NCBI GenBank assembly: GCA_028551475.1
Contig: CM052359.1
Coordinates: 16,989,583-17,053,582, forward strand
DNA length: 64,000 nucleotides
Direction of reading: 5' to 3'
Source of the DNA: Casuarina equisetifolia
Lineage: Eukaryota; Streptophyta; Magnoliopsida; Fagales; Casuarinaceae
Shown one piece after another: positions 49,741 through 62,323 of the stretch; the stretch's first letter is position 1, and the number at the start of each line of letters is the position of its first letter. The notes beneath the pieces are model-generated. The model was not told where the DNA came from, did no database searches, and saw only the letters and a program-made list of their open reading frames with translations. Both the position numbers and the translations under genes were made by a program.

Positions 49741-50466
49741 ATAACTGAGGCAGGTTTTATGTGATCGTGTAGACAGACTCTGATTTGAACACTTTTTGGA
49801 ACAACATTGTGGAAGCAACACTCAACACTTATTTCCAGGAAGTGGGCATCCACACAAACATGCTCTTACTGTTCCTTTGTTGTTTTTTTCTCCGTTGATT
49901 ATGCCTCTTCATTTATTTATAATAATCTTCACCATCATGGTAGTTGACATCAAGATCATCAGTCAATTCATCTTTTGTTGGATGTTAGTCCAGTGGACTC
50001 CAGGGTCTAATTGCAGCCAACCGCACCAACACAGCTGGCATAGCCAAATCTCCTTAGTGGGATAAAGCAATTATCTTTTGGATTTCCAGCTTAATCGTTC
50101 CTGCAAATTCTTCCAAGGTCCTGCTTGTGAGCTTCGTGGAAAATATATTATTCTTTTCAAATCCTCAACCATTTTTTTAGGTGAATGAATCATAATTGAT
50201 TCCAAAATTCCAAGTACATAATGAAAATTAGTTCCTATCTGCGTGTCTGTGTGTGTGTTTTATCTTTCTAGACCGAAATGTCTTTTGCTGCCAGTCCAGC
50301 CACAACAAACAATGCCTATTGCTTTCTCCTTTCATTGCTAACTGAGGGAGGTTTATATGGTAGTGTCGAGACGCTCCGATTTGAACTCTTGACTTTTGGC
50401 GGCGTGGAGGGGACATTTTAGACTCGTCTTTAGGCGGCGGAATCCCAGATCCACAAGCATGTCTAA
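49741..50466. repeat. Diverged direct repeat pair, offset ~598 bp
   Basis: 49741-49867 and 50339-50466 share TAACTGAGG(C/G)AGGTTT, (C)TC(T/C)GATTTGAAC and CCACA(C)AA-CATG blocks in order. On the minus strand the GTTCAAATC block resembles a B box of tRNA-derived SINEs. This assignment is tentative. Confidence 0.5.
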
Positions 50467-51456
50467 CCTTTCGTTTAGGTCTGCTTTTTGATACTTCAAG
50501 TTGAAATCAATCAATCCGCCCTCTTGTTGGATTCAAGTTTTCTGAGCCTGAATAAAATTAGAAGCCAATCGAGGGACACAGCTGTCAACTTGCCCTAGGC
50601 TTGCCACTGAGCGACGGCCATTGGGGCGAGTTCATTTAAAAAATAATAATAATAAATAAAAGAAAGCAGACAACGAGGATACATAATTGCACCAAACAGA
50701 ACGAGGAAAGCTGCCACACGCAATGTCCCAGTGGGTAAAATATCAATGCGATTTCTTTTCTAATTTGTTAACAAATTCTTCTCAGATACTATCTGCGACG
50801 ACCTTTTCCTAAAAAAAGATCCTTATCTCACATTCTAAACCGATTTGTATACTAAATGTTGAGTTATTTTATTTTATCGACGCCTACATTATTTCATAGA
50901 CAAGCAATAAATATAACGACAAGTTTTTTAATTAAAAAAAAAGTAACTAACATGTAATATGACTATTTTATCGAGGGCACACCAAAGCAACACTTAAATA
51001 CCATGAATACCAAGTTGTATATAAGGAAAGTGAAAACTACACCTAAGGCACATACGTTTCCTTAATCTTTCCCCTTTGGCCTAATATTCCCTCTGAAATT
51101 GTTTACATGCGATTGAAATTTAACTTCTCACATGTAAGAAGATAATCAAGAGTATCAGCATCCTTTATACGACGGTAGAGTTGTGCATGCACCGGATGTC
51201 ATAATCTCATGGGGAGACAATGACCAAATTGATCGAAGTTGTACCAATGAGAGGGAGTTGGATGGCAGACTCCTCCTCGAACAAGCAAATGTAATGGAGC
51301 CCGCTGTCGGCATCCTTCTCTCTAGTAAAACAGGTGAAGGATCATAGAACGGACACTTTCTGATGGAGCTGTGCGCCCAATTTCTACGGCCCTGTGTAAC
51401 CATATTGGGATAACCACATCGTCCAGCTGATTGCCGCAGTCTGCGGTGGCTCAGGA

Positions 51457-51491
<35 letters not shown>

Positions 51492-51492
51492 A
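51457..51492. repeat. Homopolymer C(25) followed by A(10)
   Basis: Twenty-five consecutive C, one G, then ten A. Long C runs are rare in plant DNA and are also a common site of assembly or sequencing error, so the exact length should not be trusted. Confidence 0.9.
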
Positions 51493-52382
51493 GGGAAGCG
51501 CGAAGAGCCTGACAAAGATTGACGTAGTCTGGAACGGAGGACTCGAGTAGGATTGATAAGGACGATAGAAGGATGTGAACTCCTACCTGAGTTAGCCCCA
51601 CCCTCTCGGAACTATCAGTTCCTGAAGGATTCAAATGCTGGTTAAACCACTACTCGAATGAATAATGTCGTTAAAAAGAAAAATGAGTTCTCTCAATATT
51701 TATGAGATTCCAAATAAATCAATCTTCTGGATCTGTTTTGCCAGCTATCAGAAAGTTGAAACGTAGAGATGCATGGTCCGTTGAAGTCACACCTTGTTAA
51801 CCAGAAAAAGAACAAAACTATATAAATCGTTCTTTCTTTCAACTCCACAGTTATCGAAGGGGGAGCAAGATTTAACTCATGCTTATATTTTCTTTTCTCT
51901 GTATGTTATTCAAATATTTGTGCTTTCTTAAGCACTGTGATCAAGGTCTCTGAAAGGTTCACAGAATTCAACAGCAATCCGAGCACGAGGATTTAAAGGT
52001 CATAATGACATGAATTTCTTACAAGGCCATCTATCCCAAAATTCAAACATGATTTACAAAAAATGGGAAGCCATAAGAGGAAATAAGATTGATAGAACTA
52101 TTGTCAGTTATATAATATTTGATTCCTTTTTTAAGATCTATCGAAAAGGAAAAGTTTGACGAGAATACGTGCGAAGGTAGCACCAAGGGGGGAGTACTAG
52201 GATTGGGAAAGCAAAGCAAGACTTTTTTTAAGTCCCGTAACTTTTATCTTTTGTGACGAGACAAATGGCTTCCGATACTTCCATATCATCTCGAATATTT
52301 GTAGGATAGAAGTTTTTCCGTAATTCGATTTCCCTTATCCCTGCTTTGTCAGCGTTGTATCATTCTCCACTATGTTTACGCC

Positions 52383-52389
52383 TATAAAT
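52383..52389 (+). promoter_or_regulatory. TATA box of the sulfate transporter gene
   Basis: TATAAAT lies 97 bp before the ATG, which places transcription start near 52415 and the CT tract in the leader. Confidence 0.6.
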
Positions 52390-52431
52390 GCATACCGACT
52401 ATCAGACATGCGGAGCCACTGAGTTCTCTAA

Positions 52432-52433
<2 letters not shown>

Positions 52434-52470
<37 letters not shown>
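52434..52470 (+). repeat. (CT)n microsatellite in the SULTR3 leader
   Basis: About eighteen CT units end 15 bp before the start codon. Pyrimidine-rich CT tracts in plant 5' leaders can modulate expression. The length is likely polymorphic. Confidence 0.85.
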
Positions 52471-52472
<2 letters not shown>

Positions 52473-52485
52473 TTCTAGCCCCACC

Positions 52486-55400
52486 ATGGGTACTGCTATT
52501 GAATCTGAACACCCTGTGAGTTTTGGCCCCCCTAGAGGCTTTGTCGCCAAGTTGAAATCGGACCTCAAGGAAACTCTCTTCCCCGACGATCCGTTCCAGC
52601 AATTCAAAAATGAAAAACCAGGCGGCCGTGTCAGAAAAGCCCTGCAATACTTCATGCCAATCTTCGAATGGCTTCCCAAATACAATTTACGTTTACTACG
52701 TTATGACATCCTGGCAGGCATCACAATTACAAGTCTTGCGATACCACAGGGAATCAGCTATGCAAAACTTGCAAATCTTCCTCCAATCATCGGGCTCTGT
52801 AAGACACATGCTCTTTGACGTTACATAACATCTTCAAGCTGTAATAAAATTTTATTTGAACTCGTAAAACTCAAGATATTTGGTACTTTGTCGTAGATTC
52901 TAGCTTTGTTCCCCCTCTTATATACGCTATCTTCGGGAACTCGAAGTATCTTGCTGTGGGAACGGTAGCAGCATGCTCCTTGCTCCTTCAGGCAACCATT
53001 TCACAGGTAGTACCGCCAAAAGACGATCCGGCATTGTATCTCCACATGTTTTTCACGGCAACTTTCATCACAGGCATCTTTCAGACGGCTCTAGGTTTTC
53101 TGAGGTAAAAAGGAAGAGACAGAGGATTGTTACTTGCACGTTGCAAAACAAAGCAAAAGAAACAGAATAGTGTTATTTCTTTTTTTGGAAATATTTATTA
53201 GCCTCATCATTCATTCCATAATAATGTTACAGTAATTATTATATGCCTGCTAACTAATTAATCATGAATTCTGCAGGTTGGGGATTTTAGTGGATTTTTT
53301 ATCGCATTCCACGATAACTGGCTTTATGGGAGGAACGGCGACCATAATCTGCCTGCAACAGCTTAAGGGCTTTTTCGGATTGACACATTTTACGACAAAA
53401 ACGGACGTCGTAACTGTCATGCACACAATACTCAAGAACAGAAAGGAGGTTTGTGAGAAAAGACCCTCAGACAAAAAGCAAATATAGTGTTTTCCTTCGC
53501 TTTTTTTTATTCCAAACAAGCCGTGGTTAAACCAAACTACCATTCCAATTTGTACAGCTCTCCCAACCCTTGAACGATCCCCGACCCATCCAAAGTGGTC
53601 CTCACAAAAGCAAAAATAGTTTTTCCTTTGCTTTTCCTTTTCCAAATAAGAATGAAAAGTTGGTGTTCGGTTGAATCCCACGCTAATTAGCCCACTTTGC
53701 GAAGTGATCATTACCCGACATGACAATAATATGAACAGTATCTCCAACAGGAGTATTTGTTTCAGATAACAGATTATCCACATGGAGATCCCATGAAAAT
53801 TAAGCCTCGTGCACACGGCTTCATGTTATTTTATGGAAATATAACAAAACATAGATTTAATTATTCGTATAACAACTAGACATCTAGCCATGAGGACTCT
53901 AGGCCATTTTAAAGTTTTTCCGATGATGCCTTCCCTCTCAGCCATGCCTAGCTTCATCCCTGATAACAACACCCTTCAGAAATGGTCGCGGATAAACGAA
54001 CTCGATCTAGAAGAGACACAAAAAATTATTGTATTTGGACTCTTGGCGTTGCATTCATCATCTTATACTATATTGTCTTATGGTTTAGACAATAATATCA
54101 AAAGATGATAAGGACTTTCCTCTTTGTACAGTGGAAGTGGGAGAGCGCAGTGGTAGGAATAACTTTCCTGGCTTTCCTCCAATCAACTAGATATGTGGTA
54201 TTCTTTCTCTCTCTCTTCTTCCCTCTCTCCCTCTCGCTCGCACACACCGAGACTGTCGTTATGAAACTGGTTGTAATTTTGCAGAAAAAGAGAAATCCAA
54301 GGCTATTTTGGGTATCAGCTATTTCTCCAATGGTCACCGTTGTAGTTGGCTGCTTGTTTGCTTACTTCGTCCACGCGGAGGACCATGGTATCCAAATTGT
54401 AAGAGCAAATGTCTTCTTCTTCTTCTTTTCTTTTTTCTTTTTTTCTCTTTCCTTTTCTTTTTCGTTTCTATTCATGTCAAACATGCATGGGTCCTTCCCC
54501 TAAACCCTCAAAATCAGTGACATAATTAGCATACTATTCAGCAACTTTTCTTATGAACTTGTCGGTTAATTTAATTCTTATCTACACTGTTAACTTTCAC
54601 TTGTCATATTTATGTCAGGTGGGACATCTGAAGAAAGGAATAAATCCTTCTTCAATTAGCTTATTAACCTTTGATTCGAAATATCTTCCAACGTTAATAA
54701 AAGCTGGTATCGTAACAGGCCTTATAGCTCTAGCAGTAAGTACTCAGTTGCTTATCTCCATTACTTTTTCCTTGAAATAAATAGTAAAAAAAAGTAAGTG
54801 TACGTTTATGCTCCAAAATAATTCATGCAGGAAGGGATCGCAATTGGAAGGAGCTTTGCGATGATTAAAAATGAACAAGTTGATGGGAATAAGGAAATTA
54901 TAGCGTTTGGCTTCATGAACATCGTTGGATCTTTGACTTCATGCTACTTGACAACCGGTACGAATCATATGATCGTTTTTGGTTCAAGGTTGATGAAATT
55001 GAAGTTAGTGATTTTCCAAGTATATGTGGTCGTGATGCAGGACCCTTTTCGAAGACTGCTGTCAATTTCAACGCTGGAAGTAAGACGGCGATGTCAAACA
55101 TAGTGATGGCTATCTGCATGGGGCTTACACTTCTGTTCTTGGCTCCTGTATTTCGGTACACCCCTCTCGTTGCTTTGTCTGCCATTATCATGTCGGCGAT
55201 GTTTGGACTTATCGACTATCAAGCGGCTTATCACCTCTTCAAGGTTGACAAGTTCGATTTCCTCATTTGCATGGCTGCCTTCTTCGGTGTTGCATTCATA
55301 AGCATGGATTTGGGCCTCATCCTTTCGGTAAGTATTACGTTTTTCCTCTCGAAAACATACGCATATATTCTGCTTCAGTCTTATTTATGTCACTGAGGCA

Positions 55401-56478
55401 TAAGATTGAAGTTAAAGAGAAAAGGGTGAAGGAAGAGGAGATGATATGACTGCTCTGGTTCATACCATCGAGTTAATTAACCAATTATAGCGTCGTTAAT
55501 AATTTAAAAAGTCCAATTTCCAATTTTAAAAATATCTTAATTATGTTATTTCCAACTACAATTTGTCCTTCAGGTTGGACTTGGTCTAATCAGAGCACTT
55601 CTGTATGTGGCAAGGCCGCCGGCCTGCAAACTAGGAAAAATTCCAAACGGAAATGCTTTCCGTGACGTTGAACAGTATCCAGGTTCAACAAGTGTCCCGG
55701 GGATGTTAGTTCTACAGCTTGGTTCGCCGCTTTACTTTGCCAATTGCACCTACCTCCAAGAAAGGTAATTCCATGCATTGTCAACAGTATACAATAGTAC
55801 CCCTGAAATATTGTTTGTTTCTATGTAAAGTTTATTTCTAAACCGTTTCACTCAAATTTTGGGTAGGATTTTAAGGTGGATCCGCGACGAACAGCCTATT
55901 TCGGATTCTCAAGGGTACATTCTTGAGCATGTCCTATTGGATTTGACAGGTAGGGATGCTTGCGTAGTAGTTGGGGTTTCGGATTTTAGAAAAAAAAACT
56001 TTTGAATTGGCAAGGATAGAGTAGGTAAAACCTTTGGATTCTCAACGTAGTTCTGAATTTTTAAGAACAAAGAACAACTAAAACAGTCGCGTCCATTTAG
56101 TTATCACTTCTGACCGATCTCATACGCGTTTTTGTAGGTGTTACATCAATTGACATGACCGGCATCGAAACGTTAATTGACGTACAGAGAAGCTTGCACG
56201 CCAATGAGATAAAGGTACTACTATAACTTATTATCGACCAGCAGAAAGGAAGGGTTGAGGAAGTGTATGCTTGTTAACTTGTTCGTCTTTTCCAGATGAC
56301 ATTAATAAACCCAAGGATTAAGGTTATGGAGAAGATGATAGAATCCAAATTCATAGACACCATTGGGAAGGAGAATGTCTTCTTATCCATCAAGGATGCA
56401 ATTGAAGCACGTCGGTTTTTGCTTCATAAATCAAAGCAACACAAAGGTTCTTCTGCAGAAGACGCTACTGTTGTTTAA
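52486..56478 (+). CDS. SULTR3: Sulfate transporter, SULTR3 group (SLC26 family), 12 exons
   Basis: Multi-pass anion transporter of the SLC26/SulP family. SULTR3 members move sulfate and in some cases phosphate, in plastid or plasma membranes. Exons: 52486-52798, 52897-53104, 53277-53448, 54132-54197, 54285-54398, 54619-54735, 54831-54957, 55041-55327, 55574-55764, 55867-55949, 56138-56214, 56296-56478. All are GT-AG with closing phases, giving 645 residues. Seen features: ETLFPDDPFQQF near the N-terminus, the SulP signature IPQGISYAKLANLPP (residues 86-100), GFMGGTATIICLQQLKG, CYLTTGPFSKTAVN, TPLVALSAIIMSA, and a C-terminal STAS domain from about residue 515 with SIDMTGIETL. The start ATG has a strong context (CACCATGG). 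The exact SULTR3 paralogue cannot be fixed. Confidence 0.93.
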
Positions 56479-57126
56479 GATGATGGCTTCCTGGCTGTGA
56501 AAGAACAAGGGTTGTGTAATTATCACTATTAAGGCCTTGGGAAAGACTGGGCCAAAATAGCTCTTTAAAACTTCATCAGAAAATAGTTGACATATTTGTG
56601 TAACATATATATATGTGTGTGCTTAAGTTAAGGAAATGGTTATTTATTACAACTTTGGGTGAAATCGACCCCATCACTGGTATGCTTCATGGTCTCCTCA
56701 TGGATATGCATTCTTTTGATTAGCACTTGTGGCAGTTTGCTAAGGAAGAAATAGTTTTCTCCTCACTTTTTATTCATAGGTTAAACTCCAAACTCCATTC
56801 ACATAAATGAAAAACACTATTTGACCAAATAATTGATTGCACATGGACAAATTCATGTTGGCTATGTTTCAAAGTTAAAATTACTCATGCAGTAGCTTCT
56901 TTTTTATTTTGGCTTCCAAGTTTTGTGAGAGTTGACACCTTTTCATTTTGTTTTAGTAGGCTAAGCCACCTGTACAACCTAACAAGTAGCAAACCTAATG
57001 TGAGGATATCTAGTGAACTCAGGTTCAAATTTTTGTATCCCACAAGGTGCCCACCATGTTTTGTTTGGGTGAGCGACAGAATGACCTTATTCGCTTTCTA
57101 GCTATGTCTCATCCCCTAGTTGATTA
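56479..57126. other. SULTR3 3' flank
   Basis: The first ~200 bases are probably 3' UTR. A short TA/TG run lies near 56607-56620. No gene is visible before the LTR that starts at about 57127. Confidence 0.5.
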
Positions 57127-57436
57127 TAAAGAAGAACACACAATGGAGACAAAATAGAGTTATTCAACAAAAACTAAATGTAGTTTAGCATACATGTCAA
57201 CTAACCTACCAACTCAAAATTAACAATTCTAACTGTCTAAAGTATTAGTTGGTCAATTAGCGTAACTCTCAAATTAGTTGTAGATTTATTGTAATTGTAA
57301 CTTAAAGTACAAAGACAAAAGTGCACTTGTAGAGCACTATAATTGCCTCTGTATTCCTCACGCTTTAGAAATACAATAGTAAAGCTTTATCAAGCACTCT
57401 CACCTCTCTTAGTTCCCTTAGTTTTCAAAATTCTTA
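57127..57436 (+). repeat. 5' LTR of the plus-strand copia element
   Basis: Pairs with 62004-62323 through CATACATGTCAAC, AAATTAGTTGTAGAT, ACTTAAAGTACAAAGACAA, CCTCACGCTTTAGAAATACA and CACCTCTCTTAGTTCCCTTA. Confidence 0.87.
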
Positions 57437-60400
57437 TGGTATCAAAGCAGAGCCTTCTACTATGCTGCCCTAAGCGTCACCCATGGAGGACAAATTGGCA
57501 TTTCTTTTCCCCATCGAAGTTAATGTAGCAAATTTCATCTCGTTAAAGCTAAACAAGATGAACTACATTCCTTAGGACACTCAAATGCAATGCCTTTGCC
57601 ACACTTATTGTCTAGTTGGATTCATCACTTGCAAAGTCATTCCACCTTATTGCATATGTCTTGTCAAAGGTAAGGAAGCAATCAATCCAACCTTTGCTCA
57701 ATGGGAGCAGAGTGACAATCTAGTGCCTTTGCTAAAAAAGTTACCTTTTTGAGGAAACTTTCAAACTTGTATTCAATGTTAATTATGTCATACCTGTTTA
57801 AACCAAACTTACTAATCATTTTGTTCAGCAAACTAGAACTCTTGAATATAAGCTACATAACAAACTCTAGAATCTACATAAGGATGGTAAGAATTTGTCT
57901 AACTATCTAGAGGAATTTCATACTCTATGTAATCAACTAAGCATTATGGGGAAACCATTTAGCAATTTAGATAAAACCTTTCAATTACTTCAAGGATTAG
58001 GAAAGGAGTATGAATCCTTCCTTGATGCCCACCATATTCATTATCATCCAACTCTAAACCATTCAACTACCTTCTTTACTCAATGTTCCGAATGTGCTGG
58101 TAGATCATCTAGTAGAGGCAAAGGTCATTCATCCACCTCTTTCTTCTCACAAGGCAAAGGTTTCCGCCCTTCCACACAAAGGTAGCAACAAAACTACTAA
58201 ACATTCTACCAACTCCTCCAAGCAATAGTCTGACACCCCAATTATCTGTCAGATTTGCAACAAGAAAGGTCACTCTACCATGGATTTTTTAGACATTTGA
58301 CATTCCTTAGGCCCTTACCACCATGCACCTAAATGAGTAAGCCATTGATTCAAACAACTGGATCCCTAATTGTGGTGTCAATGTACATATGGCATCTTCA
58401 GCTAGAAAGTTAATTTATGCCTTTCCCTATCATGGTCTTGAGAAGATCCAAGTAGGTAATGGAGAATTTATGGATGTTTCACATTTCGGTTTTGGCCTTT
58501 TGCCACATACCAAAGTCCCTTTGCATATGTCATGGTTGCTCCACAGATTCAGAAAAATCTTCTTTTTGTTTCTCAATTAATGGCAGACTTCCCTTGCTAT
58601 TTCATTTTCATTAAAGACTTATTTTATATCAAGCATCTACAGATACATAAGAGACTAGCAAAAGGAATCAAGCATAAAGGACTCTACATGATTCTAGAAA
58701 ATAATTTCAAATCCTTTTCTCCATTCGATAGAGCTCTTTGGACCTTCCAACCTGGCATCAGAAGCTTGGTCATCCTGGTGATGTAGTTCTCAACGCTTTT
58801 CAACAAGAAAATAAAATTACAATAAGGCCCAAAGGAGAATATAGTAACTTTTTTCTTTTTGCAATATGTGTTAGCTTAGCAAAAGCTAAAGAGTTATTTT
58901 TCCTTTTTTTGAAACTTAATCTATAAAACCACTTGAGAAAGTCCATAGTGATTTGTGGGGTCCTTCTCCCATTACTTCACATTAGGGATTTTGGTTTTAC
59001 CTTTTGTTTGTTGATGATTGTACACTGTTTTCATGGATTTTCCCTTTGAAACAAAAATCTAAAGTGTTCCATGTCTTTGTGAAATTCCACTTGTTAGTTG
59101 AAAAGCAATTTAATGCTTCTATTAAAGTTTTATAGTTAGATGGTAATGGTGAATATCTAAGCAATGATTATAGTCTTATCTTGCAAATAATGGCATTCAA
59201 CATAGGTTATCATGTCTTTATTCTTTTGCTCAAAATAGTGTAGTTGAGAGTAAAGATCGTCATGTTGTTGAGCTAGGATTAGCAATGCTATATAAAACTC
59301 AATTATCAAAATCATTTTGGCTTGAAGCCTTCACCATAGTAATTTACTTGATAAATTGCTTAACTTTTCCACAGCTTAGGAATTCATCACCCTTCTCATT
59401 GCTCTATTAATCAAAACCCAATTACTTTCATTTTATAATGTTCAGGTGTTCATGTTTTCCATATCTAAGAGACTATTCCAGTAACAAGCTAACATAGAGG
59501 TCTTTACAATGTGGATTTCTTGGCTATAATGATCTCCATAAAGGTTATTGTTGTCTCCATTATCCAAACATGTACTTTTTGATGAAACAATTATTCCTTT
59601 TACAACTTTAGCTCCTCAACAAGTCATTCTTGGCACATATGTTGAATTCTCACATCAAGCTTACAACTCCAGTAGGCCATAATCTTCTGCATCATCCAAT
59701 CCACATTCTACTCCTTATCAGAAATAACCAATGTCATGTCTTACAAGTTATACCACACTAACTAGCTCAAATCTAGCTACTACAACCACTTTATAGAATA
59801 CCAGTACTCCTTAATCCAACCTTGATACCGTCATTCCCTATCCAACACTACCATTGTCATGCTCTAATCATTTTGTTACACCAACTTGTTCATACCTAGC
59901 TACTGTAACACCCAAATATTAATCTCTCCCTATCCAACACAACCACCATGCTCTAAACAATCTCCAAGACCATCTTACTCAAATCCAGTTGCTACAACAT
60001 CTTTGTAGCACATAAATATTAATCCATCTAACTTAGATACTATCTTTCCTCATCCAATACAACCACTGCCATGCTTTGCAAAATCTACTACACCTCTTAC
60101 TTTAATCTAGTTGTTGAAACTACTTTACAACATCTTACCTTTAACTCCTTAAGATATCCTTCCACAACTCCCTTTACTACTCAAACTTCCCTAGATCATC
60201 CCATCACTTCCACTTCCTCTACTAAACCCTAATCTCTTCTTTACTTAGATTAGTGTGAGCAGGATGCCTTAAATAGTCCTATCTCCACTCAAACGCCCTC
60301 TATGCTTAGTCTACCTGCTACACCTTCTCATTCACCAACTTTAGTTTCAATTCTTCCACCTACCTTGCCACCTTCACCTATGAAAACTAGAGCTTAACAT

Positions 60401-61290
60401 GGCATAATCAAACCAAATCCAAAGTATGCTTACTACCATTTCTTCATGCATTAATGCATTCCAGCTAGGATTCTTAGATACACCAGTTTACATGGAATAG
60501 CCTTCAAGCTTCATTGTCAAATATAATCCTATTGTTATATATCATTTACATAAGGCTTTGTATGGTCTCAAACAAACACCATAGGCCTGGTATGACATAT
60601 TTAGTTTCTGATTTTTAAAGTACGATTTTTTTTGCTCTACCTTTGATTCCTCTCTTTTTTATCTACAATCATAGAGATATTATAATTTGGTTGCTCTTGT
60701 ATTTGGATGACTTATTTGTTATGGGAAATTTACTTCAATATGTCATTGCTTTAATTGAGCATTTGTAGTCTCAATGTCCATTCAAAGCCCTTAGTGTTGT
60801 TCATTTCTTTCTTAGGATAGAAATTGTCTTTATATCTAGGGATATGTTCTATCACAAAGACAATTCATCCTTGATATTCTTCAAAGGGAATTTATGTTAT
60901 ATTGTAAACATATAGCAACTCCATTGGCTACCAAACCTCCTACACTTCTCAATTCCATTCATGCTTGTGCTACTCCTTCATTGTTTTGAAGTACACTTGG
61001 TGCCTTGCAGTATTTAACCATTACCAGGCCAAAGTTAGCCTTTCCAAAACAAGTTGTGTCAAGCAATACATTCACCAACAACTTAGACTTTCATAATCTT
61101 AAGAAACTGTTGTGATACTTGCAGGGCACCCTCTCACTCAAACTAAGAATTCACTCTCATAGTTCCCTAAACTTATGTGGATACAATGACTTTGATTAGG
61201 TTGGTTGTAAGGCTACTCGATGATCAACTTCTAGATATTGCTTCTATTTAGGTAGTAATCTTATTTCATGAAGCTCAAAATGTTAGTCAA

Positions 61291-61634
61291 TGTTGAAAGT
61301 AAGGTGTTGTCCCGCATTGGAAGTGAGAGAATGGGTCTATGGTTTTATAAGTGATGAGAATTCTCCACCTAATGCCTTAATATTTTGGGATGGGCCCTCA
61401 CACTCTAATATGGTATCAAAGCCAAGGATGGACCTTAGCTTCGTAAAACCCCACTTCCCAAAGTTAGGCTTTAATCTACTTGTAATGCTTATGTCAACAT
61501 GCAAGTTAGGGAAAATGTTGAAAGTAGGGTGTTGTCCCACATTGAAAGTGAAAAGATGGGAATATGGTCTTATAAGTGATGAGAATTCTTCATCTAATGC
61601 CTTAAATTTTAGGATGGGTCCTCATACTTTAATA
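61291..61634 (+). mobile_element. TRIM retrotransposon, plus strand, nested in copia RNase H
   Basis: Same family as 38151-38494. LTRs at 61291-61410 (120 bp) and 61516-61634 (119 bp) both start TGTTGAAAGTA(A/G)GGTGTTGT and end TAATA. The PBS TGGTATCAAAGCCAAGG starts at 61411. A GTTAGGGAAAA purine-rich tract precedes the second LTR. Flanks read GTCAA (61286-61290) and GTCCA (61635-61639), a 4-of-5 target duplication. Taking out the insert and one duplicate rejoins the copia reading frame around SSKCQ/SIIAKSFVEA. Confidence 0.9.
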
Positions 61635-62003
61635 GTCCATTATAGCAAAATCCTTTGTAGAAGCAAAAATACCGATCTTTGGCATCTACACTACAAAATT
61701 GACTTAGCTATGTGCTCTTCTACGTGATATGGATGTTAGTCAACCTCACTCCACTCCTATCTACTGTGATATCTTGCAGCTCTCACGTTAACAACAAAAC
61801 CAACCTTCCATGGTCACACAAAGCATGTGGCAATTGATTTCCACTTTGTACCATAAAAGGTGTCACTTAAACTCATTACTACAAGGTATATTTCAACCAA
61901 GCAACAAATTGCCAACATCCTCACTAAACCACTTTCCAAGCTCACATTTTTGTTTCTACGAAGCAAACTTGGACTAATCTCTACTCCAAGTTTGAAGGGG
62001 GAT

Positions 62004-62323
62004 TGAAGAAGAACACTCAAAGGAGATATAACAGAGTTATTCAGTAAAAACAGAAAGCAATTCAGCATACATGTCAACAGACGTGCCAACTTAGCATTAA
62101 CAGTTCTAACTATCTGAGGTATTAGTTATCCAGTTAGCATAACTCTTAAATTAGTTGTAGATATGTTGTAACTATAACTTAAAGTACAAAGACAATATTT
62201 CACTTGTAAAGCACTATAAAAAGGAACGACTACCTCTATATTCCTCACGCTTTAGAAATACAATAGCAAAACTTTACTAGGCACTCTCACCTCTCTTAGT
62301 TCCCTTAGTTTTCAAAATTCTTT
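62004..62323 (+). repeat. 3' LTR of the plus-strand copia element
   Basis: Partner of 57127-57436, preceded by a purine tract. It has an extra ~14-bp AAAAAGGAACGACT segment near 62217 that the left LTR lacks. Confidence 0.86.

Larger units (their letters stand above)
47384..52229. other. Intergenic region without a recognised gene
   Basis: Includes a diverged direct repeat pair (49741-49867 and 50339-50466), a 25-base C run (51457-51481), and several short open frames without known domains. One of these frames, at 49443-49643, ends in a charged helical stretch (GDRAMIDAVEMIKKLVPD) that could be a gene-end remnant, but I cannot assign it to a family. I could not support any coding gene. Confidence 0.5.
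57127..62323 (+). mobile_element. Ty1/copia retrotransposon, both LTRs, degenerate, interrupted by a TRIM
   Basis: LTRs at 57127-57436 and 62004-62323 are clearly related. The primer-binding site TGGTATCAAAGCAG starts at 57437, directly after the left LTR, and a purine tract (GAAGGGGGA) precedes the right LTR. Sense-strand gag begins near 57484 (NFISLKLNKMNY), a zinc-knuckle remnant (CQICNKKGHSTMD) is near 58250, an integrase segment (VHSDLWGPSPITS) near 58950, RT has YLDD at 60700-60711, and the RNase H end (QIADI-like remnant) is near 61900. The RNase H region is split by the 344-bp TRIM at 61291-61634. Stops occur throughout. Confidence 0.87.

Noticed and set aside
51155-51634. 159-residue minus-strand open frame with a glycine run
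   Set aside because: The glycines are only the translation of the C(25) homopolymer, and no domain or gene context supports it.
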